Source of the DNA: RBG-16-66-20 sp035499575
Lineage (GTDB): Bacteria; Pseudomonadota; Gammaproteobacteria; Burkholderiales; SG8-39
Reading direction: 5' to 3'
Assembly (NCBI GenBank): GCA_035499575.1
Contig: DATJYN010000115.1
Location: 1 to 64,000 of the forward strand
Length of the DNA: 64,000 bases
Part shown: positions 44,924-53,521 of the stretch, piece after piece
Position numbering within the stretch: position 1 is the first letter of the stretch
Layout: every line of letters begins with the position of its first letter
Made by a program: the position numbers and the translations under genes
The notes under the pieces: generated by a model
What the model saw: only the letters and a program-made list of their open reading frames with translations
Database searches by the model: none
What the model was told of the DNA's origin: nothing

Positions 44924-45098
44924 GGCGTCCTCCAAGTGAACTAGCGCGCAAGCTTATCCCGAAAACCTGTCGCCTGAGAGCGACGAATTTGCCGTTTTCC
45001 GGCCCTGCCCCCTACGCTAATGCCTTGATGTTCGTGGGAATGGGCTGGTGGCACGGCGGTTGCAGATAGTCCGGTGTCTTCCACGAAAGGAGAATTCG

Positions 45099-45569
45099 AT
45101 GAAATTCCATCGTGCAATACCCGCGGCCGCCATTTCGCTGGCGCTCTATGCGGTTGCCGCGCATGCAGTCGACAACAACACGAAGTTCGACCAGCTGGAC
45201 AAGAACCACGACGGTGTCCTGACGCAGGACGAGGTACGCGGCATCCCCGACTATGCGCGCGCCTTCATCGAGGCCGACGAGAACAAGGATGGCAAGCTCG
45301 ATCGCACGGAGTTCGTCAAGGCCGAGGCGATCCACGACCGCATCGCCGCGGGCAAGTACGTGAACGACAGCGTCATCACCGCCAAGGTGAAGGCGGCGCT
45401 GCTGAAAGAGCCCGACCTGAAATCGCTCGACGTCAGCGTCGAAACGCAGCGCGGCGAAGTGCTGCTGTCGGGCTTCGTCAAGGACGAAGTCCAGAAGCGG
45501 AAGGCAATGAAGGTCGCCATCGCGGTGAGCGGCGTCGCGTCGGTGAAAGACGCGATGGTGGTGCGCTAA
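45099..45569 (+). CDS. EF-hand plus BON domain secreted protein
   Basis: A 156-residue protein with a signal peptide (1-23), two canonical 12-residue EF-hand loops (Asp34-Glu45 DKNHDGVLTQDE and Asp60-Glu71 DENKDGKLDRTE) and a C-terminal BON domain (about 88-156, DSVITAKVKAALLKEPDL...VEVLLSGFV-like strand pattern). It should bind calcium in the periplasm; BON domains contact phospholipid or envelope partners. AGGAG lies 8 bases before the ATG. The 175-base gap upstream (44924-45098) holds only a weak hairpin. Its end overlaps lipA by 4 bases. Confidence 0.88.
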   Translation: MKFHRAIPAAAISLALYAVAAHAVDNNTKFDQLDKNHDGVLTQDEVRGIPDYARAFIEADENKDGKLDRTEFVKAEAIHDRIAAGKYVNDSVITAKVKAALLKEPDLKSLDVSVETQRGEVLLSGFVKDEVQKRKAMKVAIAVSGVASVKDAMVVR

Positions 45570-46528
45570 ACGGCGGAGGCGCCCGGGGCGTGCTCCGCAC
45601 GCCCTGCGTCCCGGGCTTGCCGGTCGGCGTGGTAGGACGAGCGGACCAGCGGGCCGACAGCTGCATGGCGAAAGCCCATCGCCCGCGCCTCGCGCTCGAA
45701 GCGCGCGAAAGTATCCGGCGTCACGTAGCGCTCGACCCGGAGGTGGTGTGCTGAAGGCGCGAGGTACTGGCCGATGGTCAACATGGCCACGCCGTGCGCG
45801 CGCAGGTCGCGCATCACGGCGAGGATTTCCTCGTCGGTCTCGCCCAGCCCGACCATCAGCCCGGACTTGGCCGGCACCGAGGGATTGAGTTTGCCGAGCC
45901 GGGAGAACAGTTCAAGCGAATGCTCGTAGCTGCCGCCCGGCCGCGCCTGCTTGTACAGGCGCGGCACGGTTTCCATGTTGTGGTTCAATACATCCGGCGG
46001 CGCCGCCGACAGCAGGTCCAGCGCGCGCTCCAGGCGGCCGCGGAAATCCGGCACCAGTACCTCGATCGTCGTGCGCGGTGAATGCTCGCGCACTGCGCGG
46101 ATGCAATCGACGAAGTGCTGCGCCCCCCCGTCCCTGAGGTCGTCGCGGTCGACGCTGGTGATGACGACGTAGGAGAGGCCCAGCTTCGATACGGTTTCCG
46201 AAAGGTGACGCGGTTCCTCAGGGTCGGGCGCCAGCGGCCGGCCGTGCGCCACGTCGCAGAACGGGCAGCGGCGCGTGCAGATGTCGCCCAGGATCATGAA
46301 GGTCGCGGTGCCGTTGCCGAAGCACTCGGCGATGTTCGGGCAGGATGCTTCCTCGCAGACGGTATGCAGGTGCTGTTCACGCAGAATCCGCTTGATCTCG
46401 TGGAAGCGCGAATCCGGCATCGGCGCGCGCACGCGAATCCAGTCGGGCTTCGCCAGCTTTTCCTTCGGGAAGAATTTCAGGCGCGCCGTCTTCAGCGCTC
46501 CCTTCTCCTTGACGCCGGCTTCACGCAT
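45566..46528 (-). CDS. lipA: Lipoyl synthase
   Basis: A 320-residue radical-SAM enzyme that inserts two sulfurs into octanoyl groups. Both cluster motifs are there: the auxiliary cluster CEEASCPNIAEC and the radical-SAM CTRRCPFC, plus the C-terminal Ser ligand in VGPLVRSSYHAD. ATG 46528 overlaps the lipB 3' end by 8 bases. It is the last of eleven closely packed leftward genes. Confidence 0.97.
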   Translation of the reverse strand: MREAGVKEKGALKTARLKFFPKEKLAKPDWIRVRAPMPDSRFHEIKRILREQHLHTVCEEASCPNIAECFGNGTATFMILGDICTRRCPFCDVAHGRPLAPDPEEPRHLSETVSKLGLSYVVITSVDRDDLRDGGAQHFVDCIRAVREHSPRTTIEVLVPDFRGRLERALDLLSAAPPDVLNHNMETVPRLYKQARPGGSYEHSLELFSRLGKLNPSVPAKSGLMVGLGETDEEILAVMRDLRAHGVAMLTIGQYLAPSAHHLRVERYVTPDTFARFEREARAMGFRHAAVGPLVRSSYHADRQARDAGRAEHAPGASAV

Positions 46529-47153
46529 GGTCGAGCACGCGGTCCAGGTTCCGGGCAAGGATTCCGGCCAGCCGCGCGCCCGCGCTCTGCACCGTGAAGT
46601 CGAAACCCAGGTCGCGCGTTTGCGTCACCCTGAGGCCGGGAAAACCGCAGGGATCGATAGCGTCGAACGGCGCGAGGTCCATGTCGATATTCATCGCCAA
46701 GCCGTGGAACGCGCAGCCGCGGGAAACGCGGATGCCGAGTGCCGCGACCTTGGCGCCTTCGACATAGACGCCAGGCGCGCCTGGCCGGCGTTCGCCGCGG
46801 CCGTCGAGCAGGTCGATGACCGACTGCTCGAGCAGGGCGACGAACTGCTTTACCTTGATACCGCGCCGGGCCAGATCGACCAGGGTGTAGAGCACCAGCT
46901 GGCCTGGGCCATGGTAGGTGACTTCGCCCCCGCGCTCGACCTGCACGACCGGAATGCCGTTGCCGAATTTCGGCCCGTGCGCCGCGTTGGCAGCGAGGCC
47001 AAGCGTATAGACCGGCGGATGTTCCAGGAGCCAGAATTCATCGACAGTGCTTTCATTCCGATTGGCCGTGAATTCGCGCATTTTTTTCAAGGACGATTCA
47101 TACTGGATTACACCCAGTTGAACGGTCCGCACCCGCTCCGTCACTTCATGCAT
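46521..47153 (-). CDS. lipB: Octanoyl-ACP:protein octanoyltransferase
   Basis: A 210-residue enzyme that moves octanoate from ACP to lipoyl domains. It shows RGGEVTYHGPGQLVLY, the catalytic Lys in AKVAALGIRVSRGCAFHG and the catalytic Cys in DPCGFPGL. ATG 47153 shares a base with the ybeD stop (TGATG); the in-frame upstream extension is not conserved. It feeds LipA directly. Confidence 0.96.
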   Translation of the reverse strand: MHEVTERVRTVQLGVIQYESSLKKMREFTANRNESTVDEFWLLEHPPVYTLGLAANAAHGPKFGNGIPVVQVERGGEVTYHGPGQLVLYTLVDLARRGIKVKQFVALLEQSVIDLLDGRGERRPGAPGVYVEGAKVAALGIRVSRGCAFHGLAMNIDMDLAPFDAIDPCGFPGLRVTQTRDLGFDFTVQSAGARLAGILARNLDRVLDHA

Positions 47154-47440
47154 CACAGCACCATCACTACGGAAGGATGGTCGCAAAGCTCCTGATAGAG
47201 CGCGTCGAGTTGCTCGCGGGAGGTCGCGTTCACGGTGGCGGTCAGGCTGATGTACTTGCCCTCGCGGCTTGGCCGAGTCTCGATGGTCCCGGGCATGAAG
47301 TCGGGGGCGTGCCGGGTCACGATCTCGATCACCGCCCCGGTGAATCCGGCTTCGCGGCGGCCCATGATCTTGATCGGAAACTCGGTGGGAAATGCCAGCC
47401 CCACCGCTTCTTCAAGCGGCTTGTCTTTCCTTTCCTGCAC
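47153..47440 (-). CDS. ybeD: DUF493 (YbeD) family protein
   Basis: A 95-residue ACT-like protein with FPTEFPIKIMGRREAGFT and GKYISLTATVNATSREQLDALY. YbeD is often next to lipB and is suspected of a regulatory role in lipoate or envelope metabolism. The GTG start at 47440 lies inside the end of dat (29-base overlap); a start at the internal ATG would cut away conserved residues. Confidence 0.9.
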   Translation of the reverse strand: MQERKDKPLEEAVGLAFPTEFPIKIMGRREAGFTGAVIEIVTRHAPDFMPGTIETRPSREGKYISLTATVNATSREQLDALYQELCDHPSVVMVL

Positions 47441-48278
47441 GCATCACTTTCTGCTTGAACTCCTGGTACAGGCCGTGCATCCGGCGAAATACCGGTCCCG
47501 GCTTGCCGTCGCCCACCGGCTTGCCGTCGAGCGCGACGATCGCCAGCACTTCCTTGGACGATGAGGTGACCCAGAGTTCGTCGGCGCCGCGCACCTCCGC
47601 CTCGGCGATCGCGCGGAATTCGAGCGGCAGCCCGGCGCCCTGCGCGAGTTCGGTGATCACGTCGTACGTGATGCCGGGCAGGATCAGGTTGGATTTCGGC
47701 GGCGACAGGATCGCGCCGCGCTTCACGACGAACACGTTCGAGGCCGAGGCTTCCGTGAGCATGCCGCCGCGGAACAGAATGGTTTCGACCGCCCCCGCGT
47801 CCGCGGAAATCTGGCGCAGCAGGCAATTGCCGATCAGCGAAATCGACTTGATGTCGCAATGCTGCCAGCGGTCGTCGACGGCGGTGACTGCCGCTGCGCC
47901 GCGCGCGACGAGTTCGGCCGGCGGCGTGACGAGCGGGTTGGACATGAGGAACACCGTGGGCGCGACGTCCTTCGGAAACGAGTGGTCGCGCTTGGCGACA
48001 CCGCGCGTAACCTGGAAATAGACGCCTTGGTCCTCGAAAGCCTGCTTTGCTACAAGCTGCAGGATGATCTCGCGCCATTCCGCGCGGCTGTAGGGATTGC
48101 GGATGCGCACCGCAGCGAGGCTGCGCTCCAGGCGCGCCAGGTGCTCGCCGAGCCGGAAAGGCACGCGCGAATATACCGGCACCAGTTCGTAGACGCCGTC
48201 GCCGAAGATGAAGCCGCGGTCCAGCACGGGAACCCGCGCTTCCTCGATCGGCATGAACTTTCCGTTCAGGAAAACCAT
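47412..48278 (-). CDS. dat: D-amino-acid aminotransferase (class IV)
   Basis: A 288-residue fold-type IV PLP enzyme. LDRGFIFGDGVYELVPVY and the PLP Lys in HCDIKSISLIGNCL are typical of D-alanine aminotransferases, which exchange D-Ala and D-Glu. The position between dacC and the lipoate genes is the usual betaproteobacterial order. A branched-chain aminotransferase function is less likely but not excluded by sequence alone. Confidence 0.88.
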   Translation of the reverse strand: MVFLNGKFMPIEEARVPVLDRGFIFGDGVYELVPVYSRVPFRLGEHLARLERSLAAVRIRNPYSRAEWREIILQLVAKQAFEDQGVYFQVTRGVAKRDHSFPKDVAPTVFLMSNPLVTPPAELVARGAAAVTAVDDRWQHCDIKSISLIGNCLLRQISADAGAVETILFRGGMLTEASASNVFVVKRGAILSPPKSNLILPGITYDVITELAQGAGLPLEFRAIAEAEVRGADELWVTSSSKEVLAIVALDGKPVGDGKPGPVFRRMHGLYQEFKQKVMRAGKERQAA

Positions 48279-48288
48279 GATCTGCTCG

Positions 48289-49413
48289 CTACTTCAGCCA
48301 GAGCCTGAGTGTATCCCACGCCCGGCCGAAAATCCCCGCCGGCGGCACTGCTTCCAGCGCCACCACCGGGTACTCGCCGATCAGCTTGCCGTCAAACGTG
48401 ACGCGCAGGTTGCCGACGCGGCCGCCCTCGGCGACCGGTGCCACCAGCGGCGACAGCGACAACAGTTCCGCCTTGAGCTTGTCGCCCTGCCCCTTGGGCA
48501 CGCTGACGACCAGATCTTCGCGGAAGCCCGCCTTCAGCTTGGATTTCGCGCCCTTCCAGACCTCGATTTCCTTGACCGCCGCACCGCCCGCGTACAGCCG
48601 CACCGCGTCGAAGAACTGGAAACCCCAGTTCAGCAGTTTCTGCGACTCCTGCGCGCGCGCCGTCTCCGAGGTCGAGCCGAGCAGCACGGAGAGCAGGCGC
48701 CGCGGCCCGCGCTTGGAGGACGCCACCAGGCAATAGCCCGCGGCCTCCGTGAATCCGGTCTTCATGCCGTCGACCGTGCTGTCGAGCCAGAGCAGGCGGT
48801 TGCGGTTCGGTTGAGCGATGCCGTTATAGCGATACTCCCGCAGCGAGTAGTACTGCCCGTACTGCTCCGGGAAATCGTGGATGAGCGCCGTGGCGAGGGT
48901 GTAGAGGTCGCGAGCGCTCGAGTAGTGCTGCGGGTCGGGCAGGCCCGTAGCATTCATGAACTTGGAATTTTTCATGCCGAAGCGCTCGGCCTCGCGGTTC
49001 ATCATGCCCACGAACGCCTCTTCGGAGCCGGCGATGCGCTCCGCGAGCGCGATGCAGGCATCGTTGCCGGATTGCACGATCATGCCGCGGATCAGCTCGT
49101 CAACCGTCACCGGCTTTTTCGGCTCGATGAACATGCGCGAGCCTGGCGCGCGCCAGGCCTTCTCCGAGACGCTGACCTGTTCCTCCAGCGTGATTTTCTT
49201 TTCCCTCAGCGCGGTGAATACGACGTACGCGGTCATCAGCTTGGTGAGCGACGCGGGCTCGAAGCGCTCGTCCGGCTTTTCGGCGGCGAGGATCTGGCCG
49301 CTGGAAACATCCGCCAGCAGCCAGGCGCGGCCGATGAGCTGCGGCGGCTGCGGCGCCTGGGCCAGCGCGAGCAGCGGAATAAGGAAAATTAGCGAGAGAA
49401 AGCGAGGCAGCAT
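48289..49413 (-). CDS. dacC: D-alanyl-D-alanine carboxypeptidase (PBP5/6 type)
   Basis: A 374-residue periplasmic enzyme that trims pentapeptide side chains. A signal peptide (1-20) is followed by the active Ser55-x-x-Lys58 (ASLTKLM), the SGN motif (VQSGNDACIAL) and KTG (DGMKTGFTEAAG). The C-terminal amphipathic helix (GIFGRAWDTLRLWLK) would anchor it to the inner membrane. The symbol dacA would be equally defensible. Confidence 0.95.
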   Translation of the reverse strand: MLPRFLSLIFLIPLLALAQAPQPPQLIGRAWLLADVSSGQILAAEKPDERFEPASLTKLMTAYVVFTALREKKITLEEQVSVSEKAWRAPGSRMFIEPKKPVTVDELIRGMIVQSGNDACIALAERIAGSEEAFVGMMNREAERFGMKNSKFMNATGLPDPQHYSSARDLYTLATALIHDFPEQYGQYYSLREYRYNGIAQPNRNRLLWLDSTVDGMKTGFTEAAGYCLVASSKRGPRRLLSVLLGSTSETARAQESQKLLNWGFQFFDAVRLYAGGAAVKEIEVWKGAKSKLKAGFREDLVVSVPKGQGDKLKAELLSLSPLVAPVAEGGRVGNLRVTFDGKLIGEYPVVALEAVPPAGIFGRAWDTLRLWLK

Positions 49414-49450
49414 CTACAGTTCGGGGCGAAAGGGCCGCGAATTATAGCGG

Positions 49451-50353
49451 CTACCTGCTTACGACCAACGGCCTGAAGCTGAGTTCCGACTGGATGTGGT
49501 CGGCGACCGGCCGTGCTTCGTCCAGCGAGCGGTACGGACCCAGATGCAGGCGGTAGATAGTCCCCGACGGAACGATCTGGATCGCCTCCGTCAGCCACGC
49601 CAGTTCGCGGTAGAGGCGCACGCGGAAACTCTCCGCGCCCTCCTGCGAAGAGAACGCGCCGAGCTGCAGATACACGCCCTTAGCCTCGGCCGGTGCTTTC
49701 TGCTCGGCTGCCGGCGGCGGCACTGGCGACGACGGCGGCACGCTCGCCGTGGCAACGGCAGGCGCCGGCTGCCCGGGAAACACGCTTTCCACTTCGACGC
49801 GCGCACTACCCGCCTCCACGTAGCCCAGTTTCCACGCCGCCGTGTAGGAAAGATCGATGACGCGGTCGGAATGGAACGGACCGCGGTCGTTCACCCGCAC
49901 CACGACGCTGCGCCCGTTGGCGGTATTGGTGACCCGCACGTAGCTGGGGATCGGCAGCGTCGGATGCGCCGCGGTCATGCCGTACATGTCGTAGATCTCT
50001 CCGCTGGACGTTTTCTGGCCGTGATAGCGCCGCCCGTACCAGCTGGCGACGCCGCTCTGCCTGAAGGGCGCGAGCTGCGTCATCGGCACGTACTCTTTGC
50101 CGAGCGCTTGGTAAGGACGGTTGGCGGCGCGGCTGAGCGGTTCCGCTTTCGGCACTGCGTCCGGAATCGCGGCGAGATTCGCCGGAGCGTTGGCGCCCGG
50201 GCCGTCGTCCTTGTAGTAGGCGCCTTTAGCCGGATGCGCCGAATTCGGTTGCAGCGGACCGGATTGCGGCACTGCAGGCGCCGGTTCTTCGCGCCTGGAA
50301 AACATTCCGCAGCCGGACAACGTTAACACCAGAACCAGTACCGCAAGCCTCAC
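49451..50353 (-). CDS. rlpA: Septal-ring lytic transglycosylase RlpA lipoprotein
   Basis: A 300-residue outer-membrane lipoprotein. The lipobox LSGC ends a short signal peptide. A double-psi beta-barrel domain follows (GVASWYGRRYHGQKTSSGE, VRVNDRGPFHSDRVIDLS), then a Pro-rich linker and a C-terminal SPOR domain that binds denuded glycan. GTG 50353 overlaps the pyrC' stop (GTGA) and begins right at the signal peptide; longer in-frame starts lie inside pyrC'. Confidence 0.93.
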   Translation of the reverse strand: MRLAVLVLVLTLSGCGMFSRREEPAPAVPQSGPLQPNSAHPAKGAYYKDDGPGANAPANLAAIPDAVPKAEPLSRAANRPYQALGKEYVPMTQLAPFRQSGVASWYGRRYHGQKTSSGEIYDMYGMTAAHPTLPIPSYVRVTNTANGRSVVVRVNDRGPFHSDRVIDLSYTAAWKLGYVEAGSARVEVESVFPGQPAPAVATASVPPSSPVPPPAAEQKAPAEAKGVYLQLGAFSSQEGAESFRVRLYRELAWLTEAIQIVPSGTIYRLHLGPYRSLDEARPVADHIQSELSFRPLVVSR

Positions 50354-51612
50354 GCCCGTTCGTACACCACTCTGCCGGCAACGATCGTCGCGCGCACGCA
50401 CCCGGCGAGTTCGTAACCGAGGAACGGCGTGTTCTTGCCCTCGCTCTTCAGCGCGGCGGCCTCGACGCGCCAAGCCTGCGCCGGGTCGAAAAGGACCAGA
50501 TCGGCGGGCGCGCCGGGCTCGATGCGGCCGGATTGCACGCCAAGAATCCGCGCCGGGTCGCTAGTGACGCGCGCGAGCGTTTTCGCGAGCGGCAGTTTCC
50601 TCGCCGCGCCCCATTTCAGTACAAGCGGCAGCAGCAGCTCCAGGCCGGTAGCGCCGGGTTCGGCCTCCGCGAACGGCAGCTGCTTCTGGTCTTCGTCCAC
50701 CGGCGTGTGATCGGACACGGCGCAGTCGATGGTGCCGTCGGCGAGGCCGGCGGCGAGCGCCTCGCGGTCGCGCTGCGAGCGCAGCGGCGGGTCGAGACGG
50801 CAATGCGAATCGTAGTAGCCGAGGTCCATCTCCGAGAGATGGACGTACTGGATGCCGACGTCGCAGGTCACTGGCAGCTTCTCCTTCTTCGCCGCGCGGA
50901 TCATGTCGACAGCCGCGGCGGTGGAGAGCCGGCAGAAGTGCACGCGCGCGCCCGTGGAGCGGGCCAGCTGCAGCATCGTGGCGAGTGCAATGGTTTCGGT
51001 GAAGGCCGGGATGCCGGCCAGGCCGAGCCGGGTCGACACTTCGCCGTCGTGCGCGACGCCCTCGCGTGAAAGCCATTTGTCCTCGGCGCGCAGCCAGATC
51101 GGGAAACCGAAGGTGGCCGCGTACTGCAGCGCGCGCCACAACACCTGGGTGTCGGTGATCGGCACGTTGGCCTGCGAAAAGGCGACGCAGCCGGCGTGTG
51201 CCAGCACCGACATCTCGGTCAGGCGTTCGCCGGCCAGCTTCACGGTCAGCGCGCCCACCGGGTAGACGCGCGCCCGCGACAGCGCCTTCGCCCGCCGCCG
51301 CAGCATGTCGACCAGCCCGGGCTCGTCGAGCGGCGGCGCCGTATCCGGCGGACAGGCGACGCTGGTCACGCCGCCGGCGACGGCAGCATCCATTTCCGTG
51401 TCGAGCGTCGCCTTGTAGCCATGGCCCGGCTCGCGCAAGCGCGCCGCCAGGTCGATCAGGCCTGGCGCGACGACAAGACCTTTCGCGTCGAGTGTCTGGT
51501 CGGCCTTGCCCTTGCCCGAGGCGATCTTGCCGTCCGCGACGAACACATCGGCGACCTCGTCGCGCCCGCTGCCAGGGTCGACGACGCGACCGCCCTTGAT
51601 CAGCAGTTTCAC
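50350..51612 (-). CDS. pyrX: Inactive dihydroorotase homologue PyrC' (PyrX)
   Basis: A 420-residue dihydroorotase-like protein. The metal-binding His-x-His expected in the GLID-H-H-REPG motif is replaced (GLIDLAARLREPG), and SDHTPVDEDQKQLPF also departs from the active form. In Pseudomonas such PyrC' proteins are catalytically dead partners needed to assemble aspartate transcarbamoylase. Location right after pyrB, with GTGA overlap, fits that. An active PyrC must then be elsewhere in the genome. Confidence 0.92.
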   Translation of the reverse strand: MKLLIKGGRVVDPGSGRDEVADVFVADGKIASGKGKADQTLDAKGLVVAPGLIDLAARLREPGHGYKATLDTEMDAAVAGGVTSVACPPDTAPPLDEPGLVDMLRRRAKALSRARVYPVGALTVKLAGERLTEMSVLAHAGCVAFSQANVPITDTQVLWRALQYAATFGFPIWLRAEDKWLSREGVAHDGEVSTRLGLAGIPAFTETIALATMLQLARSTGARVHFCRLSTAAAVDMIRAAKKEKLPVTCDVGIQYVHLSEMDLGYYDSHCRLDPPLRSQRDREALAAGLADGTIDCAVSDHTPVDEDQKQLPFAEAEPGATGLELLLPLVLKWGAARKLPLAKTLARVTSDPARILGVQSGRIEPGAPADLVLFDPAQAWRVEAAALKSEGKNTPFLGYELAGCVRATIVAGRVVYERA

Positions 51613-52580
51613 GAGTTGCCCGCCACGATGGACATCACCGCCATGCGCACCGCGATGCCGAAGGTGACCTGCGGCAGGATCACCGAATGCGGGCCGTCGG
51701 CGACGGGCGAGTCGATCTCGACACCGCGGTTCATCGGCCCGGGGTGCATCACGATCGCATCCCGCCTTGCGAGCGAAAGCTTCTCGGCGGTAAGGCCGTA
51801 GTTGCGGAAGAACTCCTGCGCCGAGGGCAGCAACGGACCGTTCATGCGCTCGTTCTGCAGCCGCAGCATCACCACCACGTCGCATCCCTTGAGGCCCGCG
51901 CGCATGTCGTGGAACACGCGTACGCCCAGCGCTTCGACCCCGGCGGGAATCAGCGTCTGCGGGCCGATCACGCGCACTTCGGGCACGCCCAGCGTGGTGA
52001 GGCCGTGGATCAGCGAGCGTGCGACGCGCGAGTGCAGCACGTCGCCGACGATTGCCACGGTCAGCCGGGTGAAGTCCTTCTTGTAGTGGCGGATGGTATA
52101 CAGGTCGAGCAACCCCTGTGTCGGGTGCGCGTGGCGGCCGTCGCCCGCATTGATCACGTGCTCGTGCGGTTTGACGTGGCGCGCAATCAGGTACGGCGCG
52201 CCAGAGGAGGCGTGGCGCACGACGAATACGTCGGCCTGCATCGCCGAGAGATTGGCCACCGTGTCGAGCAGCGATTCGCCCTTGGTCTGCGAGCTCACCG
52301 AGACGTTCAGATTGATGACGTCCGCCGAGAGCCGCTTGGCGGCGATTTCGAAGGTGGTGCGCGTGCGCGTGGAGGCCTCGAAGAACAGGTTGAACACGCT
52401 CTTGCCGCGCATCAGCGGCACCTTCTTCACCTCGCGCTCGGTGACGCCGGCGAAGGATTCCGCAGCATCCAGGATCTGCAGCAATATCTCGCGCGGCAAG
52501 CCTTCAGTCGAAAGCAGGTGCTGCAATTCGCCGTTGGCGTTGAGCTGCGGATTGTTCGACACGTTCGACGCTTTAGGCAC
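51609..52580 (-). CDS. pyrB: Aspartate carbamoyltransferase catalytic subunit
   Basis: A 323-residue enzyme for the second step of pyrimidine synthesis. The carbamoyl-phosphate loop FFEASTRTRTTFE and the HPTQGLLDLYTI motif are intact. An N-terminal extension of about 15 residues before LQHLLS is typical of the PyrC'-associated class. GTG 52580 overlaps pyrR by 8 bases; GTG 52562 is an alternative. No pyrI is present. Confidence 0.95.
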   Translation of the reverse strand: MPKASNVSNNPQLNANGELQHLLSTEGLPREILLQILDAAESFAGVTEREVKKVPLMRGKSVFNLFFEASTRTRTTFEIAAKRLSADVINLNVSVSSQTKGESLLDTVANLSAMQADVFVVRHASSGAPYLIARHVKPHEHVINAGDGRHAHPTQGLLDLYTIRHYKKDFTRLTVAIVGDVLHSRVARSLIHGLTTLGVPEVRVIGPQTLIPAGVEALGVRVFHDMRAGLKGCDVVVMLRLQNERMNGPLLPSAQEFFRNYGLTAEKLSLARRDAIVMHPGPMNRGVEIDSPVADGPHSVILPQVTFGIAVRMAVMSIVAGNS

Positions 52581-53082
52581 GTTCGACCTCTTCCAGCTCC
52601 AGCGTCAGCTTGCCGTTGGCGGCACGCTTGAGGCGCAGGCGCTTGCCGGCGGGCACCTCGACCTGCGCACCGGCATACTGCGCGGCGATCGGCAGCTGCC
52701 GGCCGCCGCGGTCGGCGAGCACCACCAGCGCGATGCTGCGCGGCCTGCCGTAGTCGAACAGCTCGTTCATCGCCGCACGCACGGTGCGCCCGGTATAGAG
52801 CACGTCGTCGACCAGCAGCAGGTCCCTGCCCTCGACCTCGAACGGGATCCTGGTTTTCTTCGGGTCGTGCTTCAGGCCTTCCTTCGCGTAATCGTCGCGG
52901 TAGAACGCGATGTCCATGAGGCCGAGCGGATCTTTCAGCCCGAGCAGCGGGTGCAGGCGTTCGGCCACCCAGGCGCCGCCGGTGTGCAGGCCGATCATCG
53001 CGCTAGTCGGCGTGACGCGCGCCTTCAGCTCGGCAGCGAGCTTCGGCAATAGCGCCTCGGCGTCAGGAAGCTTGCTGGTCAT
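52573..53082 (-). CDS. pyrR: PyrR bifunctional regulator / uracil phosphoribosyltransferase
   Basis: A 169-residue phosphoribosyltransferase-fold protein with the PRPP motif LLLVDDVLYTGRTVRAA and IGLHTGGAWVAERL. In Gram-positives PyrR binds pyr mRNA; in proteobacteria RNA binding is less certain. I see no attenuator hairpin before pyrB, which it overlaps. It overlaps ruvX by 20 bases. Confidence 0.93.
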   Translation of the reverse strand: MTSKLPDAEALLPKLAAELKARVTPTSAMIGLHTGGAWVAERLHPLLGLKDPLGLMDIAFYRDDYAKEGLKHDPKKTRIPFEVEGRDLLLVDDVLYTGRTVRAAMNELFDYGRPRSIALVVLADRGGRQLPIAAQYAGAQVEVPAGKRLRLKRAANGKLTLELEEVERA

Positions 53083-53521
53083 TGAAATGCTGTTCCAGGA
53101 TCAGCTGCGCGGCCTGCGAATCGAGCGCCTTGCCGCGTGCCAGCGCCGCCGCCTTGCGCGCGCCGTAGGCCGCGCGCACGCGACTCTCGACTTCGACGGA
53201 GCTGTAGCGCTCGTCCACCAGTTTCACCGGCAGGCCGAAACGGCCGGCCAGCTGGCGCGCGAAGCGCTCGGCCCGGCGCGTCATCTCGCGCGGCGCGCCA
53301 TCTTCGCCGAGCGGGCGGCCGACCACCATCAGCGAGGGCTGCCACTCTTTCACAAGTCGTTCGATCGCGGTCATGCGCCCGGGCTGGGTCAGCGCGGAGA
53401 GAACGGGCAGCGGGTGCGCAGCGCCGACTTCGGGCTCGCCGACGGCGACGCCGATTCGCTGCAAACCGAAATCGAACGCGAGCACCGTGCCTGCCGTCGG
53501 GCGGCGGGCCTGCTCAGGCAT
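53063..53521 (-). CDS. ruvX: Holliday-junction resolvase-like YqgF/RuvX
   Basis: A 152-residue RNase H-fold nuclease with LAFDFGLQRIGVAVGEPE, MVVGRPLGEDGAPREMT and VDERYSSVEVESR. The protein is needed for pre-16S rRNA 5' maturation in E. coli. ATG 53521 overlaps the yqgE end by 8 bases and starts close to the conserved strand; the in-frame upstream ATG (53548) lies deeper in yqgE. Confidence 0.92.
   Translation of the reverse strand: MPEQARRPTAGTVLAFDFGLQRIGVAVGEPEVGAAHPLPVLSALTQPGRMTAIERLVKEWQPSLMVVGRPLGEDGAPREMTRRAERFARQLAGRFGLPVKLVDERYSSVEVESRVRAAYGARKAAALARGKALDSQAAQLILEQHFNDQQAS

Noticed and set aside
44969..44984. Hairpin GTCGC-CTGAGA-GCGAC upstream of the EF-hand gene
   Set aside because: Short stem without a clear T-run on either strand and not positioned at the end of a gene; probably chance.
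50350..51612. Dihydroorotase as a pseudogene
   Set aside because: The frame is full length and overlaps both neighbours, and loss of the metal histidines matches the known PyrC' class.
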